A stretch of DNA of 64,000 nucleotides from Kribbella pratensis (GTDB taxonomy: Bacteria; Actinomycetota; Actinomycetes; Propionibacteriales; Kribbellaceae), in contig NZ_SODU01000002.1 in the NCBI RefSeq assembly GCF_004366075.1, forward strand, positions 760,647-824,646, given 5' to 3'. A program made the position numbers and the translations under genes. Shown here one piece after another: positions 10,835 through 20,473 of the stretch; position 1 is the stretch's first letter; every line of letters begins with the position of its first letter. The notes below the pieces were generated by a model that made no database searches, had not been told where the DNA came from, and saw only the letters and a list, made by a program, of their open reading frames with translations.

Positions 10835-12603
10835 TGGCCCGCATGCGCGCGGTCGATGCCGCCGTACTGATCCTGGAGAAGGAAGGGTCGACGCAGGCGT
10901 TCGGGCTGCCCGGCGCCGCGATCAACCCGTTCTACAGCGCGATCCGCGCCCACGGCGGGATCAAGCACGTGCTCGCCCGTCACGTCGAGGCCGCGTCGCA
11001 CATGGCCGAGGGGTACACCCGGGCCAAGGCCGGCAACATCGGCGTCTGCATCGGTACGTCGGGACCCGCGGGCACCGACATGATCACCGGGCTGTACTCC
11101 GCCTCCGCGGACTCCATCCCGATCCTGTGCATCACCGGCCAGGCGCCGGTCGCGAAGCTGCACAAGGAGGACTTCCAGGCCGTCGACATCTCCTCGATCG
11201 CCAAGCCGGTCGCGAAATGGGCGGTCACGGTGATGGAGGCCGCGCAGGTCCCGGGCACCTTCCAGAAGGCGTTCCAGGTGATGCGCGAAGGACGTCCGGG
11301 TCCGGTGCTGATCGACCTGCCGATCGACGTACAGCTGACTGAGATCGACTTCGACATCGACACGTACGAGCCGCTTCCGGTCTCGCGTCCCGCGGCCACC
11401 CGGGCGCAGGCGGAGAAGGTGCTGTCGATGCTGGCGGACGCCGAGCATCCGCTGATCGTGGCGGGCGGCGGGATCATCAACGCCGACGCGGCAGAACTGC
11501 TGGTCTCATTTGCAGAGATCACCGGGATTCCCGTCGTACCGACCCTGATGGGCTGGGGCGCGATCGCGGACGATCACCCGCTGAGCGCGGGCATGGTCGG
11601 TCTGCAGACCTCGCACCGGTACGGGAACGCGACGATGCTGGCCTCCGACCTGGTCCTGGGGATCGGCAACCGATGGGCGAACCGGCACACCGGCGGCCTG
11701 GATGTCTATCGCGGCTCTCGCAAGTTCATTCACGTTGACATCGAGCCGACGCAGATCGGGCGGGTGTTCGCACCGGACTACGGGGTCGTGTCGGATGCCC
11801 GGGCCGCTCTGGAGATTCTCGTCGAGGTGGCCCGGGAGCGGGCCGGTTCGTTGCCGGACCGTACGGCGTGGGCGGCGGAGTGCCGCGAGCGTAAGACCAC
11901 GCTGCAGCGGAAGACGCACTTCGACGCGGTGCCGATCAAGCCGCAGCGGGTGTACGAGGAGATGAACCGGGCGTTCGGGCCGGACGTCCGCTACGTCAGC
12001 ACGATCGGGCTGTCGCAGATCCAGGCGGCGCAGATGCTGCACGTGTACCGTCCGCGGCACTGGATCAACGCCGGCCAGGCCGGACCGCTCGGCTGGACCG
12101 TCCCGGCGACGCTGGGGGTCGCGGTCGCGGATCCGGACAGCACAGTGGTGGCGCTGTCGGGCGACTACGACTTCCAGTTCCTGATCGAGGAGCTGGCGGT
12201 CGGGGCCCAGTTCAACATCCCGTACATCCACGTGGTGGTGAACAACTCGTACCTCGGCCTGATCCGCCAGGCGCAGCGGAACTTCGACATGGACTACTGC
12301 GTGCAACTGTCCTTCGAGAACATCAACAGCCCCGAGGTCAACGGGTACGGCGTCGACCACGTGAAGGTCGTGGAAGGCCTTGGCTGCAAGGCGTTGCGGG
12401 TCTCCGAGCCGGAGGGGATCCTGCCGGCGCTGGAGCAGGCGAAGAAGCTGATGGTCGAGCACCAGGTCCCGATCGTCGTCGAGGTCATCCTCGAGCGGGT
12501 CACGAACGTGTCGATGGGCGTCGAGATCGACAACGTCATCGAGTTCGAGGATCTGGCGATCTCACCGGAGGACGCACCCACCGCCCTCGCGTCGCTGGAC
12601 TGA
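10834..12603 (+). CDS. gcl: glyoxylate carboligase (tartronate-semialdehyde synthase)
   Basis: A thiamine-diphosphate enzyme of 589 residues that condenses two glyoxylates to tartronate semialdehyde and CO2. Val51 occupies the place of the Glu conserved in other ThDP enzymes ([10 protein letters not shown]). This substitution is the hallmark of Gcl and matches E. coli numbering. The C-terminal ThDP/Mg motif is [25 protein letters not shown]-binding central-domain features lie around residues 200 to 330. It is flanked by glxR and glxK in the glyoxylate-to-glycerate branch. Confidence 0.97.
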   Translation: MARMRAVDAAVLILEKEGSTQAFGLPGAAINPFYSAIRAHGGIKHVLARHVEAASHMAEGYTRAKAGNIGVCIGTSGPAGTDMITGLYSASADSIPILCITGQAPVAKLHKEDFQAVDISSIAKPVAKWAVTVMEAAQVPGTFQKAFQVMREGRPGPVLIDLPIDVQLTEIDFDIDTYEPLPVSRPAATRAQAEKVLSMLADAEHPLIVAGGGIINADAAELLVSFAEITGIPVVPTLMGWGAIADDHPLSAGMVGLQTSHRYGNATMLASDLVLGIGNRWANRHTGGLDVYRGSRKFIHVDIEPTQIGRVFAPDYGVVSDARAALEILVEVARERAGSLPDRTAWAAECRERKTTLQRKTHFDAVPIKPQRVYEEMNRAFGPDVRYVSTIGLSQIQAAQMLHVYRPRHWINAGQAGPLGWTVPATLGVAVADPDSTVVALSGDYDFQFLIEELAVGAQFNIPYIHVVVNNSYLGLIRQAQRNFDMDYCVQLSFENINSPEVNGYGVDHVKVVEGLGCKALRVSEPEGILPALEQAKKLMVEHQVPIVVEVILERVTNVSMGVEIDNVIEFEDLAISPEDAPTALASLD

Positions 12604-12606
12604 CCA

Positions 12607-13782
12607 GTGCGCGTGGTTGTTGCCTCCGACAAGTTCAAGGGCACGCTGACGAGTGCTGAGGTGGCGGACGCGGTCGGCGCCGGGGTACGACGAGTCCACC
12701 CCGACGCGACCGTGGTCTCCGTACCGGTGGCCGATGGCGGCGACGGCACCCTCAGCGCCGCCATCGCCGCCGGTTACACCCACGTCCCGATCGTTGCCTC
12801 CGGCCCCACGGGCGAGCCGGTCTCGAGCGGGTATGCCCGGTTGGGCGACACCGCGGTAGTCGAGTTGGCTGACGTCTCGGGGTTGGTCCGCCTCCCCGAC
12901 GGCATCCCAGCTCCCCTGACGGCCACGTCGTACGGCACCGGTGAACTGATCGCGGCAGCCCTCGACGCCGGCTGCACCCGCATCATCCTCGGAATCGGCG
13001 GCAGCGCCTCCACAGACGGCGGCCAGGGCCTCGTCCACGCGCTCACTGGCACCACTCGCCCCGCCACCGGCTCTGCGGCCTCCGCCGCGACTCCGGGCCC
13101 GCCGAGCTCGGGTGGAGCTGTCGACGAGCTTGATTTGGCGGGGCTTCGGCGCCGGCTGCGGGGCGTTGCGGTGGTTGTTGCGTGCGATGTGGACAACCCG
13201 CTGACCGGGCCTCGGGGTGCGGCTGCTGTTTACGGGCCGCAGAAGGGGGCGAGTCCGCAGCAGGTCGCGGAGCTGGATGCCCGGCTCACCCGGTGGGCTG
13301 ATCTTGTCGCCGAGCAAACGGGCAGCGATCTGCGTGACGTTCCTGGCGCGGGGGCCGCCGGTGGGGTCGGGTTTGCGGCGCTAGCACTGCTAGGTGCCGA
13401 ACTCAGGCCCGGGATCGACCTGGTGCTGGAGATGGTCCGCTTCCGCGAACAACTCGCCGGCGCCGACCTCGTGATCACCGGCGAAGGCGCTCTCGACGCG
13501 CAGACCCTCAACGGGAAAGCCGTAGCGGGCGTCGCAGGAGCAGCCCGAGCCTCGACCGCCGGCGCTTTCACCCCGGCCCCCGTGGTCGCGGTGTGCGGCG
13601 TCAACCGCCTCGAACCTCAGCAGCTGCAGGAGCTCGGAGTGTCAGCGGCGTACGCGCTCACCGACCTGGAATCCGACGTACGGCGGTGTATCGCCGAGCC
13701 GCGGCCGTTGCTCGAGCGGATCGCGGAACGGATCGCGGTGGAGCACCTTACGATGACACGAAGGGAGAGAGGCATCGCATGA
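12607..13782 (+). CDS. glxK: glycerate kinase
   Basis: A 391-residue type I glycerate kinase (GarK/GlxK family) phosphorylating glycerate, usually to 2-phosphoglycerate, and so linking allantoin carbon to glycolysis. Motifs include [19 protein letters not shown] at the start, [20 protein letters not shown] and a C-terminal [17 protein letters not shown]. It starts at GTG three bases after gcl. Its stop overlaps allB (ATGA). A short Ala/Pro/Ser-rich insert near residue 155 to 175 looks like linker sequence and does not disrupt known motifs. A glxK-type product is assumed rather than shown. Confidence 0.93.
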   Translation: MRVVVASDKFKGTLTSAEVADAVGAGVRRVHPDATVVSVPVADGGDGTLSAAIAAGYTHVPIVASGPTGEPVSSGYARLGDTAVVELADVSGLVRLPDGIPAPLTATSYGTGELIAAALDAGCTRIILGIGGSASTDGGQGLVHALTGTTRPATGSAASAATPGPPSSGGAVDELDLAGLRRRLRGVAVVVACDVDNPLTGPRGAAAVYGPQKGASPQQVAELDARLTRWADLVAEQTGSDLRDVPGAGAAGGVGFAALALLGAELRPGIDLVLEMVRFREQLAGADLVITGEGALDAQTLNGKAVAGVAGAARASTAGAFTPAPVVAVCGVNRLEPQQLQELGVSAAYALTDLESDVRRCIAEPRPLLERIAERIAVEHLTMTRRERGIA

Positions 13783-15119
13783 GTGCTCTGGATCTCGTGA
13801 TTCGGGCCCGGCGGGTTGTGCGGGCGGACGGGGAGGAGCCGGCTGCGGTCGGCGTGCGGGACGGGCGGATCGTCGCGATCTCGCCGTACGACGCCGAGCT
13901 CGACGCCGCGACCGACCTGCGGCTCAGGGACGACGAAGCACTACTGCCCGGCCTCGTCGATTCCCACGTGCACGTCAACGATCCCGGCCGTACCGACTGG
14001 GAAGGCTTCACCTCCGCGACCAAGGCCGCGGCAGCAGGCGGCGTCACGACGATCATCGACATGCCGCTGAACAGCATCCCGCCGACCTGCGACGTACCGG
14101 CGCTCACGCTGAAACGCAAGACCGCCGAGACCCAGTCGTACGTCGACGTCGGCTTCTGGGGCGGCGCGATCCCAGGCAACGTCCCCGACCTCCGCCCGCT
14201 GCACGACGCCGGCGTATTCGGTTACAAGTGCTTCCTGCTGCACTCCGGCGTCGACGAGTTCCCCCCACTCGACGCCGACCAGCTCGAGGCCGCGATGCGC
14301 GAGCTCAGCACCTTCGACGGTCTGCTGATCGTGCACGCCGAGGACGCCCACCGCATCGACGAGGCGACGGCCCCGAACGGCGCGAGTTACGAAGCGTTCC
14401 TCAACTCCCGCCCGCGCGTGGCCGAGAACGAGGCGGTCGCCCACGTCATCGATCTCGCCCGCGAGACCGGCTGCCGCGTACACATCCTGCACGTGTCAAG
14501 CGCCGACATCCTCCCGCTGCTCACGCAGGCCCGCAACGACGGCGTACGGATCAGCGCGGAGACCTGCCCGCACTACCTGAGCTTCGCCGCCGAGGACATT
14601 CCCGACGGCGCCACGCAGTACAAGTGCTGCCCGCCGATCCGCGAGGCCGCGAACCGCGAGCTGCTCTGGGAGGGCCTGCGCGACGGGACGATCGACCAGG
14701 TCGTGTCCGACCACTCCCCGTCCACGATCGACCTGAAGCACCTCGACACCGGCGACTTCGGCACCGCCTGGGGCGGGATCGCCTCGCTCCAGCTCGGCCT
14801 GCCCGCCGTCTGGACCGAGGCCCGCCGCCGCGGCTTCACCCTGTCCGACGTCGTCCGCTGGATGGCTGCCGCTCCGGCAGCGCAGACCGGGCTCGCTACG
14901 AAGGGCGGGATCGAGGTCGGGTACGACGCCGACTTCTGCGTCCTCGCCCCCGACGAGACCTTCACCGTCGACGCGCGACAGCTCCAGCACAAGAACGCCA
15001 TCACGCCGTACGACGGACGCACGCTGACCGGCGTCGTCCGGAGCACCTGGCTCCGCGGCGACCCCGTCGACATCGCGGCCGACCCACGTGGCCGCCTGCT
15101 GACCCGAGGAGAACGATGA
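13779..15119 (+). CDS. allB: allantoinase
   Basis: A 446-residue cyclic amidohydrolase opening allantoin to allantoate. The binuclear metal ligands are visible: [12 protein letters not shown] (two His), Lys in [10 protein letters not shown] (carbamylated in the family), [19 protein letters not shown] and Asp in [12 protein letters not shown]. The length agrees with the family's 440 to 460. Start ATG overlaps the glxK stop, with GGGAGAG upstream, and its stop overlaps allE. It lies downstream of the glyoxylate genes, so the operon runs roughly opposite to the chemical order. Confidence 0.95.
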   Translation: MSALDLVIRARRVVRADGEEPAAVGVRDGRIVAISPYDAELDAATDLRLRDDEALLPGLVDSHVHVNDPGRTDWEGFTSATKAAAAGGVTTIIDMPLNSIPPTCDVPALTLKRKTAETQSYVDVGFWGGAIPGNVPDLRPLHDAGVFGYKCFLLHSGVDEFPPLDADQLEAAMRELSTFDGLLIVHAEDAHRIDEATAPNGASYEAFLNSRPRVAENEAVAHVIDLARETGCRVHILHVSSADILPLLTQARNDGVRISAETCPHYLSFAAEDIPDGATQYKCCPPIREAANRELLWEGLRDGTIDQVVSDHSPSTIDLKHLDTGDFGTAWGGIASLQLGLPAVWTEARRRGFTLSDVVRWMAAAPAAQTGLATKGGIEVGYDADFCVLAPDETFTVDARQLQHKNAITPYDGRTLTGVVRSTWLRGDPVDIAADPRGRLLTRGER

Positions 15120-15931
15120 GCTACTACGCGCCGAAGGGCGGACTGCCCGCGCAGACCGACCTCACCACCGACCGCGCGGTCTTCACCGAGGCGTACGCCG
15201 TCCTCCCGCGCGGCACCATGCGCGACATCGTCACCAGCCGGCTGCCGTTCTGGGACGACACCCGGTTGTGGGTGATCGCGCGGCCGCTGTCCGGGTTCGC
15301 AGAGACGTTCTCGCAGTACATCGTCGAGGTCGGTCCGGGCGGCGGTAGCGACAAGCCGGAGACGGACCCGGCCGCCGAGGCGGTGCTGTTCGTTGTCTCC
15401 GGCAACCTTGTGCTGACGGTCGCGGGGGACAAGCACACGCTGGTCGAGGGCGGCTACGCGTACCTGCCGCCGGGCGGCGACTGGACGGTGCGGAACACCA
15501 GCGATGCGGCCGTGACGTTCCACCTGGTGCGGAAGGCGTACGAGCGGATCGAGGGGATCGACGTACCGCCCGCGCTGGTCACCAACGAGGCGGACGTCGA
15601 GGGCCGGGAGATGCCCGGCACCGAGGGCCGCTGGAAGACGCAGCGGTTCGTGGACCCGGACGACGTACGGCATGACATGCACGTGAACATCGTGTCGTTC
15701 GAGCCGGGCGGGGTGATCCCGTTCCCGGAGACACACGTGATGGAGCACGGCCTGTACGTACTCGAAGGCAAGGCCGTTTACCTGCTGAACAAGGACTGGG
15801 TCGAGGTCCAGGAAGGCGACTTCATGTGGCTCCGAGCCTTCTGCCCCCAAGCCTGCTACGCCGGCGGCCCCGGCCCCTTCCGCTACTTGTTGTACAAGGA
15901 CGTCAACCGCCACCCGAAACTCACGCTCTGA
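15116..15931 (+). CDS. allE: (S)-ureidoglycine aminohydrolase
   Basis: A 271-residue bicupin, Mn-dependent in characterised members, releasing ammonia from (S)-ureidoglycine to give ureidoglycolate. The N-terminal cupin has [13 protein letters not shown]. The C-terminal cupin has [20 protein letters not shown] with His and Glu metal ligands, then [12 protein letters not shown]. It is coupled to allB by ATGA and is the last gene of the operon. It implies an allantoate amidohydrolase (AllC) elsewhere, since none is visible here. The 3' end overlaps the convergent acetyltransferase by 11 bases. Confidence 0.93.
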   Translation: MSYYAPKGGLPAQTDLTTDRAVFTEAYAVLPRGTMRDIVTSRLPFWDDTRLWVIARPLSGFAETFSQYIVEVGPGGGSDKPETDPAAEAVLFVVSGNLVLTVAGDKHTLVEGGYAYLPPGGDWTVRNTSDAAVTFHLVRKAYERIEGIDVPPALVTNEADVEGREMPGTEGRWKTQRFVDPDDVRHDMHVNIVSFEPGGVIPFPETHVMEHGLYVLEGKAVYLLNKDWVEVQEGDFMWLRAFCPQACYAGGPGPFRYLLYKDVNRHPKLTL

Positions 15932-16460
15932 CGATCACCGGGCGCTGGGGTTGGGGGAGAGGGTCGGTGATCAGGCGGGCGTGGCGTTCTACGTCGTAGC
16001 GGGTGCCGTCGTAGGTGAGGCGTTGGCGTTCGACGCCTTCGGAGAGGAAACCGGCGCCGGCGGCGACCGCGCAGGAGGCCGCGTTGTTGAGGCGGTGGCC
16101 GAGCTCGAGGCGGTACAGGCCGGCGTCGTGGTGGGCCCAGCCCGCGAGGGCGCGGAGGGAGTCCCGCGCGACGCCCTGGCCGCGGACGTCGGCGAGCGTC
16201 CAGTACCAGGTCCAGCCGACCCGGTGCCGGTCGATGTTCGTCACCCCCACGCACCCGATCGGATGATCGTCCGCGTCTGCCACGGCGTACACGTGCCCGT
16301 TGTCCAGGTCCGCGACCCGCCCGATCCAGTCGACGGCGGACGCCCGGTCCACGATCCCGCCCTGGTTCACCATCTCCGGATCGTCATGCGCGACCACCAG
16401 CCGCAGCGCATCCCCAGTCCGCCACCGCCGGAGCCCCAGCTCCCCGAGCGCGTATCCCAT
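15921..16460 (-). CDS. GNAT family N-acetyltransferase (RimJ/RimL-like)
   Basis: A 179-residue protein. The acetyl-CoA loop region VRGQGVARDSLRALAGWA is present, then RLELGHRLNNAASCAVAAGAGF, the pattern of ribosomal-protein-type GNATs. The N-terminal LGLRRWRTGDALRLVVAHDD fits the same group. Start MGYALGEL has only a G-rich stretch upstream, so the start is uncertain. The substrate cannot be named. It is convergent with allE and probably not functionally linked to it. Confidence 0.85.
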   Translation of the reverse strand: MGYALGELGLRRWRTGDALRLVVAHDDPEMVNQGGIVDRASAVDWIGRVADLDNGHVYAVADADDHPIGCVGVTNIDRHRVGWTWYWTLADVRGQGVARDSLRALAGWAHHDAGLYRLELGHRLNNAASCAVAAGAGFLSEGVERQRLTYDGTRYDVERHARLITDPLPQPQRPVIVRA

Positions 16461-16510
16461 CCCCCGAAAATACCCCCGCCCGGCCACGCGCAGGCCGCCG
16501 TACGGCGCGT

Positions 16511-16870
16511 TCAGCTCAACGCCAGCGCCACGATTCCGAGGATCGCGGCCAGCGCATCCAGAAGCTCGACCAGGCGGTCGCCCAGCGGGATCTTCCCGTC
16601 GTACTCCCAGTAGGTCGTGTTCTGGTCGAAGGTGAACGTCACTCCACGCGCCGTCGCCAGGCACCCGCCCGCCGCGACCGCCCCTCCGAGGAGCAGGCCC
16701 AACGGCACCGCAACAGTCGTCGGTGTCGCTGTCGTCGCGAGGACGAGCGCGACCAGACAGCCGAGCCCGGTGACGATGAGGCATCGCCTACGGACGCGAC
16801 TCACCAGGCGCAGCACCACCGCACCGGCCGGCCAGGCGACATACGCGGCGAGCAGAACGGAACGCGGCAC
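16511..16870 (-). CDS. small membrane protein, unknown function
   Basis: A 119-residue reading frame with about three hydrophobic segments: residues 5-22, 32-55 and 57-72, plus a short C-terminal one. An exposed loop FTFDQNTTYWEYDGK lies between them. Codon third positions are G/C rich as in real genes here. It would start at GTG 16870, but there is no ribosome site on this strand, so a leaderless start or later start is possible. No family is recognised. It sits head-to-head with the SDR gene, 17 bases apart. Confidence 0.5.
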   Translation of the reverse strand: MPRSVLLAAYVAWPAGAVVLRLVSRVRRRCLIVTGLGCLVALVLATTATPTTVAVPLGLLLGGAVAAGGCLATARGVTFTFDQNTTYWEYDGKIPLGDRLVELLDALAAILGIVALALS

Positions 16871-16887
16871 TAGGAGAGGATAGGCGT

Positions 16888-17655
16888 ATGGGATATCTGG
16901 ATTTCAGGGATCAGGTTGTGGTGGTGACCGGGGCCAGTAGTGGGATCGGGGCTGCGGCGGCGGTCGGGTTCGCGGAGACCGGGGCGACTGTCGCGCTGCA
17001 TTACCACCGCAACGAGGAGGGTGCGAAGCACACCGTGGGCGCCGTGCAGACGGCCGGCGGTACGGCGTCCCTGCACCAGGCGGATCTCGCCGACTCGAAG
17101 GCCGCGGACGCGTTCGTCGACGAGGTGCTCGCGCAGCACGGGCGGATCGACGTACTGGTGAACAACGCCGGCGACCTGGTCCACCGGTCCGCGATCGCCG
17201 ACGTACCGGACGAGGAGTTCCACCGGATCCTGGACGTCAACCTGACCTCGGTGTTCGCGCTCTCCCGGCGGATCGTCCCGGTGTTCCGGGCACAGGGCGG
17301 CGGCTCGATCATCAACGTCACGTCGATCGCCGGACGCACGGGCGGGGCCGGCGGGTCGGTGGTCTACGCGACGTCGAAGGGCGCGGTCAGCACGTTCACC
17401 CGCGGTCTCGCCAAGGAGCTGGCGCCGGAAGGCATCCGGGTGAACGCGATCGCCCCCGGCGTGATCAAGACCCCGTTCCACGACCGCCATACCGCCGACG
17501 CCCAGATGCAGGCCATGCTCACCACGATCCCGATGGGCCGCACCGGCACCCCGCACGAGTGCGTAGGCACCATCCTGTTCCTGGCCTCCGACAGCATGTC
17601 GTCCTACGTCACCGGCCAGATCATCGAGGTCAACGGCGGCCAGCTCACCCCCTGA
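16888..17655 (+). CDS. SDR family oxidoreductase (FabG-like)
   Basis: A 255-residue classical short-chain dehydrogenase. It has cofactor motif TGASSGIG (residues 12-19), NNAGD, catalytic Ser in NVTSIAGRTG, and YATSK carrying the Tyr and Lys. The C-terminal VNAIAPGVIKTPF and GQIIEVNGGQ are typical of FabG or glucose-dehydrogenase-like members. The acidic-to-His/Arg pattern after beta-2 (HYHRNEEGA) suggests NADP preference. A GGAGAGG ribosome site precedes ATG. Its 3' end overlaps the FkbM gene by 11 bases. The physiological substrate is unknown. Confidence 0.9.
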   Translation: MGYLDFRDQVVVVTGASSGIGAAAAVGFAETGATVALHYHRNEEGAKHTVGAVQTAGGTASLHQADLADSKAADAFVDEVLAQHGRIDVLVNNAGDLVHRSAIADVPDEEFHRILDVNLTSVFALSRRIVPVFRAQGGGSIINVTSIAGRTGGAGGSVVYATSKGAVSTFTRGLAKELAPEGIRVNAIAPGVIKTPFHDRHTADAQMQAMLTTIPMGRTGTPHECVGTILFLASDSMSSYVTGQIIEVNGGQLTP

Positions 17656-18547
17656 GCTCCGGCCTGAAGACCGCGTTCCGATCCAGCACCTCGCCGGTCG
17701 CCCGGTAACCACATTCGTCCAGTACGGCGTGCAGCCGCGCGCTCGACTCGCTGCGCTTGTCCTCCACGAGCAAGGCGCGTGGCTGCAACCGCTTCAACGT
17801 CCTGGTCGCACCGGTGAGCGCAGCGATCTCGGCTCCTTCGATGTCGAGCTTGACGACGTCCAGCCGGTCGAGGGCATGCTCGCGCGCCCAGTCGTCCAGC
17901 CGTACGACCGGCACCTCCTGCACGACCTCACCGTCGCCGTACAGCGAACGCACACCGGCGTCGGCCTCGTCGTACCGGCTGTCCGCCTTGAGCGACGCCA
18001 ACTCCCGCCGCTCGCCCAGCGCCATCGGCACAACCTCCAGCCGTACGTCGTTGCGCGCGACTCCCGCCTCCAGTTTCGCCACGCTGTCCGCGGCCGGCTC
18101 GAACGCGATCACCCGTCCGCCGCCGAGCTCCTTCAACCGCTGCGCCGCCGCCAACGCATGGATGCCGATGTTCGCTCCCACGTCGAGTACGAGGTCCCCG
18201 CGCCGCAGTTCGCTCCGCAAGAACCGCCGTACCGCCGGCTCGTACCGTCCTGCGTAATACAGGACCGCCTGCAGGTTGTCCCGCAGGTCCAACTCCAGCT
18301 GCACCCCTTGCCGCCGCACCTGCACGGTCGCGGCCCAGCGCGGCGAAATCTTCACCAGCCCCGGATTCGCCCCCGCCAACCGCGGCGACACCCGCAACGC
18401 AACCCGATGCACCCCCGCATCGGTCACCCCCTCCACCATCCCCACCATCCGAGCAGTACGACGGGCGACGCCGGGGCCGGCCAACCGCTCAACCGCGTAG
18501 GCCAGTCCCCAGGCGCGCCGCCGTACCACTCCATCCCGGACGTCCAC
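17645..18547 (-). CDS. FkbM family methyltransferase
   Basis: A 300-residue protein with a SAM-dependent methyltransferase core from about residue 110. Motif I is GDLVLDVGANIGIHALAAAQ, followed by VIAFEPAADSVAKLE. The FkbM signature LDVVKLDIEGAEIAALTGA is present. FkbM enzymes O-methylate sugars or polyketides, but the substrate here is not evident and the N-terminal 100 residues are not recognisable. GTG start is without a strong ribosome site. It is convergent with the SDR; no shared operon. Confidence 0.85.
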   Translation of the reverse strand: MDVRDGVVRRRAWGLAYAVERLAGPGVARRTARMVGMVEGVTDAGVHRVALRVSPRLAGANPGLVKISPRWAATVQVRRQGVQLELDLRDNLQAVLYYAGRYEPAVRRFLRSELRRGDLVLDVGANIGIHALAAAQRLKELGGGRVIAFEPAADSVAKLEAGVARNDVRLEVVPMALGERRELASLKADSRYDEADAGVRSLYGDGEVVQEVPVVRLDDWAREHALDRLDVVKLDIEGAEIAALTGATRTLKRLQPRALLVEDKRSESSARLHAVLDECGYRATGEVLDRNAVFRPELRG

Positions 18548-18645
18548 TCTCAGCCGTTACCCCAAGAACGCCTCGCATACTCGCGGCGGCTGTTCCACCG
18601 CCCGCTCCCGTCGAGCCCGTGAGGGGTCTTCGCCGGCCTTGGTGA

Positions 18646-19440
18646 TTACCGTGACAAGGTGCGGAAGCGGTGTGCTGACAGCGGCAGGAAGATCGCTGTC
18701 AGCACCAGTGGCGCGATGAGCGCGGCGAGTCCTGCGTGGGTGCCGATCCAGGTGGCGGTGGCTGATGGGTCGGGGTTGCCGAACAGGGCGCGGGACGCCG
18801 TGGCGGTGGCGGACAAGGGGTTCCACTGGGCGACCGTGCCCAGCCAGTCCGGCATCGTCGACGTCGCGACGAACGCGCTGGACAGGAATCCCACCGGCCA
18901 CACCAGCACCTGCACCATCGTCACGCTCTGTGCGTTCTTCACCGTGAGACCGATGAAGATCCCGACCCACAGCAACGCGAACCGCAGCAGCAACAGCAGC
19001 CCGAACGCGGCCAGCGCCGACGGCAACCCTTCGTGCCACCGCCAGCCGAGCACCAGCCCGGTCGCGGCCAGTACGACGAGCGTCACCAGCGAGTCGAGCA
19101 TGTCCGCGACACACCGCCCGAGCACGACCGCCGCCGAACTCATCGGCAGCGACCGGAACCGATCTGTCACCCCCTTCGAGACATCGGTCGTGACCGCGGT
19201 CATCGTGCCCTCCAGCCCGAAGAGCATCGACAGCGCGAAGATCCCGGGCACGAGCAGCTCGTAGTACGACGAACCCTCCGGGAACTCCATCGCCCCACCG
19301 AGCAGCCCGCCGAACATCAGCAGCATGAGCACCGGGAAGAACCACGTGAACAGCACCAGCCCCGGCTGCATCCGCCAGTGCATCAACGTCCGCCGCGCGA
19401 TCGTCCAGCTGTCGGCGAGCGCCCATCCAAGGCCCGTCAT
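18646..19440 (-). CDS. ABC-2 type transporter permease (DrrB-like)
   Basis: A 264-residue membrane protein with about six helices. It begins WALADSWTIARRTLMHWRMQPGL and contains the ABC-2 pattern FRSLPMSSAAVVLGR (cytoplasmic coupling region). A C-terminal FLSSAFVATSTMPDWLGTVA and WNPLSATATASRALFG follow, matching daunorubicin-type DrrB exporters. Its ATG overlaps the stop of the ATPase gene (ATGA), so the two form one exporter. The adjacent divergent TetR suggests drug- or metabolite-inducible expression. The exported compound is unknown. Confidence 0.92.
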   Translation of the reverse strand: MTGLGWALADSWTIARRTLMHWRMQPGLVLFTWFFPVLMLLMFGGLLGGAMEFPEGSSYYELLVPGIFALSMLFGLEGTMTAVTTDVSKGVTDRFRSLPMSSAAVVLGRCVADMLDSLVTLVVLAATGLVLGWRWHEGLPSALAAFGLLLLLRFALLWVGIFIGLTVKNAQSVTMVQVLVWPVGFLSSAFVATSTMPDWLGTVAQWNPLSATATASRALFGNPDPSATATWIGTHAGLAALIAPLVLTAIFLPLSAHRFRTLSR

Positions 19441-20378
19441 GCCGCAGCTCCGGTCAGGTGCAGGAAGACCTCGTCCAGCGTCGGCCGCCGCAACGTGAGG
19501 TCCTCCGGTTCGATCTTTGCCTCGTGCAACGAGTTCGCCATCTGCACCAGAGCTCTCGTCCGATCCTTCACGGGGATGCTGATGCGTACGTCGGTCACCC
19601 GGACCTCCCCGTCCGCCAACGGCCCGGCCAGCTCCACGACACGTGGCACATCGGCCGGATCCGCAACGACCAGATCCAGCCAGTCCGACCCCAACTGCGT
19701 CTTCAACTCGTCCGGTGTCCCTTCCGCGACGACCTTCCCCTCCTTGAGCATCGAGATCCGGTTCGCCAGCTGATCCGCCTCCTCCAGGTACTGAGTCGTC
19801 AACAACACCGTCGTACCGCCGTCGACCAGCTGCCGTACGGCGGACCACACCTCGATCCGCCCGGCCGGGTCGAGCCCCGTCGTCGGCTCGTCCACGAACA
19901 GCACCCGCGGCGCCACGATCAGACTCGCGGCCAGATCGAGCCGCCGCCGCATCCCGCCCGAGTACTTGCTCACCGCCTGCCCCGCCGCCTCCGTCAGGCC
20001 GAACCGCTCCAGCAATTCGTCCGCCCTGCTCTTCGCATTCCTCAGATGATTGAGCCGCCCGAACATCACCAGGTTCTGCCGCCCGGTGAGTACCTCGTCC
20101 ACCGCGGCGTACTGCCCGACCAGTCCGATCCGCCGCCGCACCTCCGCCCCTTGCCGTCGTACGTCGAACCCCGCGATCGTCGCCGTACCGGAATCCATCT
20201 CGAGCAGCGTGGACAGGATCCGCACCGCTGTCGTCTTACCGGCGCCGTTCGGGCCGAGCAGACCCGTCACCGTGCCGGCCGTGACCTCCAGGTCGAAGCC
20301 GTTCAGCCCCGCCCCCTCCGTGCCGCCCCGGTAGTTCTTCCGTACGCCGACGGCCTCGATCACTCGCTCCGTTGCCAC
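19437..20378 (-). CDS. ABC transporter ATP-binding protein (DrrA-like)
   Basis: A 313-residue ATPase partner of the DrrB-like permease. Walker A GPNGAGKTT, Q-loop region GLVGQYAAVDE, signature YSGGMRRRLDLA and Walker B VLFVDEPTTGLDP are intact. The switch position is Gln (TTQYLEEAD) instead of His, a common variant in DrrA-type exporters. A C-terminal accessory domain ends with EDLTLRRPTLDEVFLHLTG, the DrrA signature. GTG start follows AGAGGTGGGAA. It is divergent from the TetR gene across a 95-base gap. Confidence 0.95.
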   Translation of the reverse strand: MATERVIEAVGVRKNYRGGTEGAGLNGFDLEVTAGTVTGLLGPNGAGKTTAVRILSTLLEMDSGTATIAGFDVRRQGAEVRRRIGLVGQYAAVDEVLTGRQNLVMFGRLNHLRNAKSRADELLERFGLTEAAGQAVSKYSGGMRRRLDLAASLIVAPRVLFVDEPTTGLDPAGRIEVWSAVRQLVDGGTTVLLTTQYLEEADQLANRISMLKEGKVVAEGTPDELKTQLGSDWLDLVVADPADVPRVVELAGPLADGEVRVTDVRISIPVKDRTRALVQMANSLHEAKIEPEDLTLRRPTLDEVFLHLTGAAA

Positions 20379-20413
20379 TTCCCACCTCTCGGGTCGTTGA
20401 GCCGTAGAGTGTA

Positions 20414-20428
20414 CCGTACATTGTACGG
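20414..20428. promoter_or_regulatory. palindromic operator between exporter and TetR gene
   Basis: CCGTACA-T-TGTACGG is a 15-bp inverted repeat with perfect 7-bp arms. It lies in the 95-base gap between the divergent drrA-like and tetR-like genes. A leftward -10-like TACACT (20408-20413) abuts it. Position and symmetry fit an autoregulated TetR operator; binding is inferred. Confidence 0.7.
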
Positions 20429-20473
20429 CTCAGGTACGATGCATCCAACGACGAGCGGTGGAGGAAGGTTCCC

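Noticed and set aside
14228..15115. Apparent N-terminal extension of allE
   Set aside because: It is a shadow of allB in another frame, Arg/Pro-rich without family resemblance; the ATG at 15116 gives a normal-length enzyme.
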